Positions 58,299 through 64,000 of a stretch of 64,000 nt of DNA are shown here, piece after piece; within the stretch, counting starts at the first letter, position 1, and the number at the start of each line of letters is the position of its first letter. Origin of the DNA: Deinococcus sp. JMULE3 (GTDB taxonomy: Bacteria; Deinococcota; Deinococci; Deinococcales; Deinococcaceae). The notes below the pieces were generated by a model. It saw only the letters and a list, made by a program, of their open reading frames with translations, had not been told where the DNA came from and did not search any database. Position numbers and translations under genes: made by a program. The stretch is from contig NZ_SGWE01000004.1 of assembly GCF_013337115.1 (NCBI RefSeq), forward strand, positions 2,921,501-2,985,500, in the 5' to 3' direction.

Positions 58299-58685
58299 AT
58301 GGCGAAGAACCTCAACCGCACCGCGAAAGGCAACATCAGCCTCGCGATGCCCGTCCCCGCCGGCACCAAGAGCGGCGACATCGTCCTCATCAACACCAAG
58401 GGCCTCAAGGGCTGGGCGCAGACCGACCGCGCCACGGCCGCCACCGTCGCGGACGGCACCGCCGCCCCTGGTCTCGCCGATGGGCAGGCCACCGTCGAAC
58501 TGATCGGCATCAGCACCAGCGTGAACCTGCCAGTCGCCGGGGCAGGCTCGGCAGGCGACAAGGTCTACAAGGTCGCGGCGGACGGCACGTACAGCGGCGT
58601 CGCCAGTGGCAACGCCCTGATCGGGTACGCCCTGGCGGACTGGACGGACGGCAAGGTCACGCCCGTCGGCCTCACCAACGCCTGA
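58299..58685 (+). CDS. Head decoration protein (DUF2190-like)
   Basis: The 128 aa protein MAKNLNRTAKGNISLAMPVP is beta-rich with SGDIVLINTKGLKGWAQTDR and GDKVYKVAADGTYSG, the pattern of phage capsid cement proteins. AGGAGGGGCACACC precedes the ATG. It stabilises the capsid surface. Confidence 0.72.
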   Translation: MAKNLNRTAKGNISLAMPVPAGTKSGDIVLINTKGLKGWAQTDRATAATVADGTAAPGLADGQATVELIGISTSVNLPVAGAGSAGDKVYKVAADGTYSGVASGNALIGYALADWTDGKVTPVGLTNA

Positions 58686-58752
58686 CCGGCCCTCACCCCC
58701 TCACCGCCCGGCCTGAGCGCCGGGCTTCTTCATGCCCCAAGGAGGGCCATTC

Positions 58753-59925
58753 ATGTCCAAGACCCTGCTCCTGAAAATGCAGCTCGCCGAAGCCAAAGGC
58801 GAGATTCCCACCGGCACCGCGCAGGCCGCCACTGACGCCGTGATCGTCGAGGCGGGCACCCGGGCGTTCTACCAGGGCTACCACGGCGCGCAGAACGTGG
58901 CCGACGCGTACACCGCCGTCCGCGCCGAGCGCGCCACGCTGAGTGACGCCCAGGTCGAAGCGCAGGTCGAGTCCCTCGCTGACGAGTTCATCGACAGCAT
59001 CGGCCCGCTGATGGCCGCGCAGCGCCTCACCGACACGCACACCACCAGTGACCTGCCGCTGGCCCTGGCGAACCTGCGCCAGCGCACGCTGCTGCCCGCG
59101 TACCAGGGGCCGATCAGCAACTGGCGCTCCTTCGCCCGCGTGATCACCGTCCCGGACTTCAAGACCATCCGCACGATGCGCCTCAGCGAGATGGGCGAAC
59201 TGGCCCTGCGCCCCGAGAAGGAAGACGTTCAGTACGCCACCTTCAGTGAGGCTGAGGGCGGGTACCGCGTCGCGAACTACGAGAAGGCCCTCTCGTACAC
59301 GTGGGAGATGAGCCAGAACGACGAGGTGGGCGTGTTCACGCGCGGGCTGGAAAGCCTGGGCCGCGGCGCCGGACGCACGGAAGCGATCGTGGTGTTCAAG
59401 GCCATCCTCGACGGCCTGAGCAGCGGGAAGATCACCGTGGCCGGGGACGGCTCTGGCGCGCCCACCATCGATACCATCAAGAAGCTGCGCGCCAAGTTCG
59501 CTGCCCGCACCTTCAAGGACGGGGACGGTAACGATCTGGAGTACGGCGTCGACATCACCGACATCATCTTCGGGACGGCCAACCGGGACGCGTTCAACCT
59601 GGCGAACACCCAGGAGTACGAGGACGCCCGCAGCGGCCGCACCCCGAACATCCTGCGTGGCGCGTTCACACTGCACCTCGAGCGCCTGTGGAGCCGCGTG
59701 TTCGGTCAGGATTACGTGGCGTTCGACCGCATGGTCGACTGGCTGGAAGTGGCGTTCCTGGAAGGCTTCGCGGGTGGGCCGCTGACGTACACGGAGATGC
59801 CGACCACCCGCGAATACCAGGATCAGGGCAGCTTCCGGAACCACAGCTTCGCAATGAAGGTCGGTCACGTGCTGGGTGCCCGCGTCGTGGACTCGAACGG
59901 CGCCGTGCTCGTGCAGGGCAGCTGA
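58753..59925 (+). CDS. Major capsid protein
   Basis: The 390 aa protein follows protease and decoration genes and has HK97-fold features: SFARVITVPDFKTIRTMRLS, EGGYRVANYEKALSYTWEMS, GFAGGPLTYTEMPTTREYQD and KVGHVLGARVVDSNGAVLVQ. It resembles Mu gpT-like capsid proteins. ATG 58753 has AAGGAGGGCC upstream; the frame is open 21 bases earlier. Confidence 0.88.
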   Translation: MSKTLLLKMQLAEAKGEIPTGTAQAATDAVIVEAGTRAFYQGYHGAQNVADAYTAVRAERATLSDAQVEAQVESLADEFIDSIGPLMAAQRLTDTHTTSDLPLALANLRQRTLLPAYQGPISNWRSFARVITVPDFKTIRTMRLSEMGELALRPEKEDVQYATFSEAEGGYRVANYEKALSYTWEMSQNDEVGVFTRGLESLGRGAGRTEAIVVFKAILDGLSSGKITVAGDGSGAPTIDTIKKLRAKFAARTFKDGDGNDLEYGVDITDIIFGTANRDAFNLANTQEYEDARSGRTPNILRGAFTLHLERLWSRVFGQDYVAFDRMVDWLEVAFLEGFAGGPLTYTEMPTTREYQDQGSFRNHSFAMKVGHVLGARVVDSNGAVLVQGS

Positions 59926-59940
59926 GCGAGGGGGTGACCC

Positions 59941-60321
59941 ATGGCCCTGAGCGCAGATGACCTGAAGCGGCTACGGGTGCTGGTCACCCCCGCTGCCTGG
60001 GCCGCCCACGAGGCTCTGGACCCTGCTGAGCAGGTGGATGCCGAGCTGGCCTTCGAGGTGCACGGTGACGTGCGGCTCGTGGCGGCTGACATCCTCGAGA
60101 CGGTGTGCCTGAAGGCGCGCGGGGCGGGCCTCACGGCGCCCGGCAAGAAGCGCCTGAAGGTGGGTAGGATCGAGATCGAGAAGGCCGGCACCGGCACGGC
60201 CAGCGCCGCCAATGCGGACGCGTGGTGCACCCTGGCCGGACGCCTGCGCGATCAGGCCGCCGGAAGTGGCGTCCCCGGCCCGGGGCTGGTAGGCTGGGAC
60301 GACTGTGAGGTGTGGCCATGA
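59941..60321 (+). CDS. Head-tail connector (adaptor-like)
   Basis: The 126 aa mostly helical protein MALSADDLKRLRVLVTPAAW lies directly after the capsid gene and overlaps the next gene. Helices include AADILETVCLKARGAG. Assigned by position and size only. Confidence 0.55.
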   Translation: MALSADDLKRLRVLVTPAAWAAHEALDPAEQVDAELAFEVHGDVRLVAADILETVCLKARGAGLTAPGKKRLKVGRIEIEKAGTGTASAANADAWCTLAGRLRDQAAGSGVPGPGLVGWDDCEVWP

Positions 60322-60791
60322 CCGGCGCGCTGACCGCTGAGTTCCAGGCAGAACGTCCTGAACTGGACGAGCTGTACGCCGAGCTCGGGCAGACCGTCGA
60401 GGTGTTCCGCGCGCAGGTGCGGCCCGCTGATCCTGGGGCACTCCCGCCTCCGGATCTGGACGAGTCCGGCATGCCCGTCACGCTCCCGCCGGTTGATCCC
60501 ACGCCCAGCACGCCCGGCGCCGGGGTCTCCCTGGGCAGATGGCCGTGCGTCGCGTATCAGCTGGACGCGCAGGACCGCGCCACTCTCGGCGGGGACACCG
60601 CGCTGCCACTCTGGGAAGGGGTCATCCACTGGAGTGCACCCCTGCACGGACCGGGCCTGATCCTGGTGATCAGTGGGGGAGAGCTGCCCAGTCCGGTCAC
60701 CTTGAAGCCCATCGGGGACATCGTGGACGAGGGCACCCAGCGCGTCGCGTGGTCGTTCACGGCCCGCGCCACCGACGGGCGCAGCGCATGA
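60318..60791 (+). CDS. Head closure-type protein
   Basis: The 157 aa product MTGALTAEFQAERPELDELY has a Pro-rich linker then a beta-rich part (VTLKPIGDIVDEGTQRVAWS). ATGA overlap with both neighbours. Positional inference for a stopper or closure protein. Confidence 0.5.
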   Translation: MTGALTAEFQAERPELDELYAELGQTVEVFRAQVRPADPGALPPPDLDESGMPVTLPPVDPTPSTPGAGVSLGRWPCVAYQLDAQDRATLGGDTALPLWEGVIHWSAPLHGPGLILVISGGELPSPVTLKPIGDIVDEGTQRVAWSFTARATDGRSA

Positions 60792-61216
60792 CCCGCCTGA
60801 CCCTGCACCCGGACGCCCAGGAGCGGCTGCGCCAGTACCTGCAGCCCGCGCTGGAAGCCGTGGCGGACACCACCCTGGCGTTCCTGCGCGAGAAGCTGAA
60901 CCAGCCCGGCAGCGGCACCCACCACCCTGGCCTGCCCAACCCCAGCAGCAACCCGGGCGAGTACCCGGCCAGGCAGAGCGGCGCCCTCCTCGCCTGCCTC
61001 GGCAGGGAGCGGCTCGCCGACGGCTCGTGGGTCGTGGGAGCGCTGAACAGCGTCGCCCCCGTCCCACCCGAAGCCTGGGCGCTGGAATTCCCCGAGCCGC
61101 CCCGCTCCCCGATCAACCGCACCACTGCGTACGGTGCGCGCCCCTGGCTGTCCAAAGCCCTGGGCGACACCGAACTGCACGGCCGCATCCGCGCGGCCCT
61201 GAACGCCCTGCAGTGA
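60788..61216 (+). CDS. HK97 gp10-like tail component
   Basis: The 142 aa product MTRLTLHPDAQERLRQYLQP has PNPSSNPGEYPARQSGALL, the gp10-type 'P..TG.L' loop, and ALEFPEPPRSPINRTTAYGA. The name rests on this motif and on position between closure and terminator proteins. Confidence 0.65.
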   Translation: MTRLTLHPDAQERLRQYLQPALEAVADTTLAFLREKLNQPGSGTHHPGLPNPSSNPGEYPARQSGALLACLGRERLADGSWVVGALNSVAPVPPEAWALEFPEPPRSPINRTTAYGARPWLSKALGDTELHGRIRAALNALQ

Positions 61217-61242
61217 ACTCCACCGACAGGAGGTGACCCACC

Positions 61243-61656
61243 ATGACCCTCGATCAACTTCTCGCGCAGCTGGGCGTGGCCCTGGCCCGGGACGACACCG
61301 GCACCGTGGCGAGCCACCTGATCCCCGAGCCACTCCCACCCACCGGGACGATCTACGCCGTGACCAGCGACACCGGGGACAGCCTGGTCAGTCAGCTGCA
61401 CGGCGCGCAGGAACGGCAGCGCCTGGTGCTCGTGATGCTGTACGGCGCCGCGCCCACCGCTGCCGGGAAGACGCAACTCGACCTCCTCCTCGCGCACCTG
61501 AAGCGGCGCGCCGGGGAGATCGACCGGCACCCCACACTCAAACTTCGCCGCGGCGGCGCCAGTCCCGCCGACGGCATGCCCACCCGCTTCGACACCGCGA
61601 CCCGCACGCACTACGCGGGGCAGCGGTTCGCCCTCACGTACGTCCAGGTGACGTAA
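61243..61656 (+). CDS. Tail terminator-like protein
   Basis: The 137 aa product MTLDQLLAQLGVALARDDTG ends YAGQRFALTYVQVT, as tail terminator proteins often do. GGAGGTGACCCACC precedes the ATG. Positional and length support. Confidence 0.6.
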   Translation: MTLDQLLAQLGVALARDDTGTVASHLIPEPLPPTGTIYAVTSDTGDSLVSQLHGAQERQRLVLVMLYGAAPTAAGKTQLDLLLAHLKRRAGEIDRHPTLKLRRGGASPADGMPTRFDTATRTHYAGQRFALTYVQVT

Positions 61657-61668
61657 AGGAGCCCCACC

Positions 61669-62391
61669 ATGCCCGACCTGCCCACTGCCCTGCCCGCCGA
61701 CAAGACCCCCAACGTCTACAGCGGCACCAAGCTCATGACGTACCTGCTGGCCGTCGGCGCGACCAGCATCATCCCGGCCACCACCCTGACCAACACCGCC
61801 GCTGTCGCCGCGAACGCCACCACCATGACCATCAGCGCCCCCAGCAACGTGGACCTGCCCAGCGGCACCGTGCTGACCTTCGGCACCACCCAGGTCACGA
61901 CCACTGCCGCCGCCACCGTCACGAACGCCGGGACCGCCGTGGCCATCCAGGCCGCGCCCGCAGCCATCGCCATCAACACCACGGCGACGTACACCAACCT
62001 GCTGGAAGTGCCGATCGCCGAGGAGAGCAACCCCACCCTGGCGGACCAGGAGGAGACCATCAACGTGCACGGCCGGATCACGCCCATCCGCGTGGTGAAT
62101 GGCAAGGACATGACGGCCAGCATCAAGACGCTGGGCGGCATCGACGACCCGGTGGTCAAGCGGCTGATCACGAAGGGCATGAGCATCAGCCCGAACAACC
62201 GCGAGCGGATCGTCTGGGTGTACCCCGACGGCTTCGCGCTGCTCGCCACGGTGAATATCGGCGCGCCCACCCGGCAGGCCGCCCCCGCGGGCAGCCAGCG
62301 GGTGATGGTCAGCGCGAACCTGTCGGGCGGCCTGTACTGGGCGAACCTGAACGACACCACGCCCGAGTGGAAGCCGGTCAACGGCAACTGA
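61669..62391 (+). CDS. Major tail tube protein
   Basis: The 240 aa product MPDLPTALPADKTPNVYSGT has a Thr/Ala-rich, beta-strand-rich body (TTMTISAPSNVDLPSGTVLT; TAVAIQAAPAAIAINTTATY) and lies just before the tail chaperone genes, where the tube gene sits in siphoviruses. The inserted Thr/Ala segment may be a Big/Ig-like domain. Confidence 0.7.
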   Translation: MPDLPTALPADKTPNVYSGTKLMTYLLAVGATSIIPATTLTNTAAVAANATTMTISAPSNVDLPSGTVLTFGTTQVTTTAAATVTNAGTAVAIQAAPAAIAINTTATYTNLLEVPIAEESNPTLADQEETINVHGRITPIRVVNGKDMTASIKTLGGIDDPVVKRLITKGMSISPNNRERIVWVYPDGFALLATVNIGAPTRQAAPAGSQRVMVSANLSGGLYWANLNDTTPEWKPVNGN

Positions 62392-62412
62392 GCCCCTGAA
62401 GGGAGGTGAGCC

Positions 62413-62685
62413 ATGCAGGAACCACTGATCGTGCTGGGGGAGCGTGGCCGCCTCCCCCAGCTGGCCCTGCTGGGCTGCACCATCTTCGAGGACCGCATCG
62501 AGGCGAAGGGATTCATCCTGTACGCACCGCTGAAGCGGGGGCGCACGCTGGCCCGCATGCAGAAAGCCGCGCACGGCTGGACGGTGCCGCGTGGCGCCCT
62601 GCTGGCCCGCGCCCCACGCCTCCCGGACCCGCAGGTCAGCCTGCACGCGAGCCTGACCCTACCCATCGCCCGAAGGGGACGCTGA
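62413..62685 (+). CDS. Small tail-region protein, 90 aa
   Basis: MQEPLIVLGERGRLPQLALL, with mixed alpha/beta character and a basic end. GGGAGGTGAGCC before the ATG, stop overlapping the next ATG. Function unknown. Confidence 0.55.
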   Translation: MQEPLIVLGERGRLPQLALLGCTIFEDRIEAKGFILYAPLKRGRTLARMQKAAHGWTVPRGALLARAPRLPDPQVSLHASLTLPIARRGR

Positions 62686-63125
62686 TGGATTTCCAACACC
62701 AACAAGAGAGACATATTGCCCGTATGGCCGCGCCAGAAGCGGCTCTTGGAGAACCCAACCCCGAGTACTGTGACGCCTTCGGACCGCTCCTCGTGCCCTA
62801 TTTGGCGCCCAGCTGGCGGGAACTGGGCCTCGTGCGCAGCCTCGGCCAGCTCGATACAGACACGCAGGCGCAGGTGATCTACACCCTGCTGGCCCGCCGC
62901 CTGCCGGACCTGACGTTCGACGAGTTCCTGGACCTGACCGCCCCGGAGCACTTCAGCCCGTGGTGGCAGGCCACCCGTGCGCCGGTCCCGCCGGATCAGG
63001 AGGGGGGCGATAGTGGCCCCCCTTCGACTGGGCGGGTGCCCTCGCGGCTCTCGCCCTGGCGTGCCCGGCTGTCCGGTGGATCGACGCGCCCCTCGACCGC
63101 GTCCAACATGCCCTCGCCACCCTGA
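62685..63125 (+). CDS. Tail assembly chaperone, short form (gpG-like)
   Basis: The 146 aa zero-frame product MDFQHQQERHIARMAAPEAA has a helical core (SWRELGLVRSLGQLDTDTQA QVIYTLLARRLPDLTFDEF). The last ~30 residues after the slip site are Pro/Arg/Ser-rich with no fold. Between tail tube and (expected) tape measure, the usual place of gpG. Confidence 0.75.
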   Translation: MDFQHQQERHIARMAAPEAALGEPNPEYCDAFGPLLVPYLAPSWRELGLVRSLGQLDTDTQAQVIYTLLARRLPDLTFDEFLDLTAPEHFSPWWQATRAPVPPDQEGGDSGPPSTGRVPSRLSPWRARLSGGSTRPSTASNMPSPP

Positions 63126-63424
63126 CTGCCGGGGAGCAGCGCCAGTGGCAGCGGCAGGTCTGGGCGGGCGCGATTGCCTGGGGCGCGGAAGCACCGAAGG
63201 ACCTGAACAGTCGAATCCTCCCGGATTTCATGGACCGCACCCGCCCTGCGATGCCTCGGGCTGTGCCGTACCCCGTCCCGCGCGACGTGGCGGCCGGACT
63301 GGGTGAAGCCATGAGGGCAGGCCTCCTGCAGGGCCCCGTGTGGACGTCCTGGCCCGCCGCGCGAGACGGCCGCCCACTCATTCAGGTGTGGGACGGGATC
63401 GCTCTGGCGGGAGGGCTGGGGTGA
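62685..63424 (+). CDS. Tail assembly chaperone, -1 frameshift fusion (gpGT-like)
   Basis: From the slip CCCCCCT at 63017-63023, the -1 frame reads FDWAGALAALALACPAVRWI, continues GEQRQWQRQVWAGAIAWGAE, and ends at TGA 63422-63424. This frame is closed by TAG at 63011 just upstream and has no start codon for about 200 bases. The extension is therefore only reached by frameshifting, as in lambda gpG-T. The fusion would be about 246 aa. Confidence 0.75.
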
Positions 63425-63433
63425 GGCAAAGGT

Positions 63434-63457
63434 GCCGCCTCTGGTAACAGAGGCGGC
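63434..63457. terminator. Hairpin between convergent genes
   Basis: Perfect 10 bp arms GCCGCCTCTG/CAGAGGCGGC with GTAA loop, 9 bp after the chaperone stop. No strong T-run. 63458-63511 shows nothing else. Confidence 0.65.
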
Positions 63458-63511
63458 TCAAGGGATTGACTGTTCAGGAGGTCTGGAGCCAGTGTCGACC
63501 TGCCGCCTTGC

Positions 63512-63868
63512 TTATTTCTTATTTTTGTACCAGTAATGCAGTGTGTCCTTCCTGTTGAATTCGATGGCGTAGGTGACTCGGTAAATAATGAGATAGCCAA
63601 ATGGAATTGGCAGTAAGTAGTTTAAATTACGCAAGCTGATTAATATATAGAAGGCACATGCTAAAACGATTAATGTGCAGGCGATTACGAATAGCGCGTC
63701 GAGCAATGGGAGCGGAACTGTGACTGTATTTCGTGGAGGTCTATAGTAAAAGCCATGTACTCTGGCATTGTATCCCATTCTCTGGGCGCTAAGAATGCCG
63801 CAAATAACTATAATAAAATAAGCAAAACCTTGCCAGAAGCCGAATTCCCCACCGGGATTGATGAGCAT
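63512..63868 (-). CDS. Membrane protein, AT-rich moron gene
   Basis: The 118 aa product MLINPGGEFGFWQGFAYFII has three or four hydrophobic helices (FIIVICGILSAQRMGY; LLDALFVIACTLIVLACAF; NYLLPIPFGYLIIYRVTYAI). Minus strand inside the plus-strand late operon, AT-rich, own TAGAAT promoter. A lysogen-expressed membrane protein, perhaps for superinfection exclusion. Confidence 0.65.
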   Translation of the reverse strand: MLINPGGEFGFWQGFAYFIIVICGILSAQRMGYNARVHGFYYRPPRNTVTVPLPLLDALFVIACTLIVLACAFYILISLRNLNYLLPIPFGYLIIYRVTYAIEFNRKDTLHYWYKNKK

Positions 63869-63874
63869 TTCTTG

Positions 63875-63880
63875 ATTCTA
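63875..63880 (-). promoter_or_regulatory. -10 element of the late-region membrane gene
   Basis: TAGAAT, then CAAGAA, then ATG on the minus strand. Confidence 0.5.
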
Positions 63881-63945
63881 AACGACCAAGGCGTAAAACC
63901 GCACGACACATGAGCTGAAAAATGTCCCCCAAAGAGCCCAGACCT

Positions 63946-63966
63946 CCGCCCCCAGTGGGCGGTTTT
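63946..63966 (+). terminator. Terminator-like hairpin before the next late gene
   Basis: CCGCCC/GGGCGG arms with a 5 nt loop and TTTT. It resembles the one at 49634. In the plus direction it stops transcription just before the next ribosome site. Confidence 0.65.
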
Positions 63967-63994
63967 CCATTCCCCTTTCCGGAGGTGAACCCCC

Positions 63995-64000
63995 ATGACG
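63995..64000 (+). CDS. Start of next late gene (truncated by window)
   Basis: ATGACG preceded by CGGAGGTGAACCCCC, a strong ribosome site. Tape measure protein expected by position only. Confidence 0.35.

Larger units (their letters stand above)
23517..64000. mobile_element. Siphovirus-type prophage (right end outside window)
   Basis: Bounded on the left by a large serine recombinase against secA. The order then follows a temperate phage: integrase, accessory genes, CI-like repressor with divergent Cro, tiny early genes, Bet recombinase, replication protein, RusA, small and large terminase, portal, prohead protease, decoration, capsid, connectors, tail tube and tail chaperones. The window ends at the first codons of the next late gene, expected to be the tape measure. 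Three intact insertion sequences and a broken bet gene suggest reduced fitness or a defective element. The precise attL cannot be read without the right end. Confidence 0.9.

Overview
The window looks like a Deinococcus chromosome. It is GC-rich with strongly GC-biased third codon positions. It carries a Rex regulator, an alpha-aminoadipate-type homocitrate synthase very like the Thermus enzyme, and an frr-pyrH-tsf-rpsB block. Many start codons have a TANNNT -10 hexamer only 5-8 nt upstream, the signature of leaderless mRNAs that are abundant in Deinococcus. The genus is inferred from recognised protein families, not from a database match.

Positions 1-23,516 are core chromosome. On the minus strand come rpsB, tsf, pyrH and frr (frr runs off the edge). 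Then follow an aminoglycoside-phosphotransferase-like gene, uppP, a DUF3445/HODM-type protein, a secreted barnase/T1-type RNase with a frameshifted barstar, and a minus-strand operon (broken TPR gene, SPOR protein, rex, two lipoproteins). After these lie rlmN, a PhzF-like gene, a DUF1990 gene, homocitrate synthase, a MATE exporter, an amidohydrolase, a small lipoprotein and secA. Three copies of a ~140 bp inverted-repeat element are scattered here. Each supplies or overlaps the stop codon of a minus-strand gene, and their hairpins differ in sequence but stay paired.

From just after secA to the window end lies a siphovirus-type prophage, cut off at the right edge. A large serine recombinase sits against secA. 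Next is an accessory segment with small membrane proteins, a TPR protein with a nearby tiny exported peptide, a lipoprotein/astacin/fasciclin-like cluster, IS remnants and an MT-A70 plus BglII-type restriction-modification pair. Then come the lysogeny switch (CI-like repressor, UmuD-like S24 protein, operators, Cro), a run of overlapping tiny early genes, a Bet/RecT recombinase split by an IS21 element, a replication organiser and RusA. The late genes follow: terminase, portal, prohead protease/scaffold, decoration protein, major capsid, connectors, tail tube and tail chaperones with a clear -1 frameshift site.

The prophage has been hit by three intact insertion sequences with target duplications (IS5-like beside the integrase start, IS3/IS407-like, IS21 inside bet). 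A low-GC cargo block lies between portal and protease: an unknown protein plus an FRG-domain protein, an XRE repressor with a 44 bp palindromic operator, and an HNH nuclease. The two-gene FRG cassette, the peptide/TPR pair and the covarying repeat family are the most likely sources of new biology.
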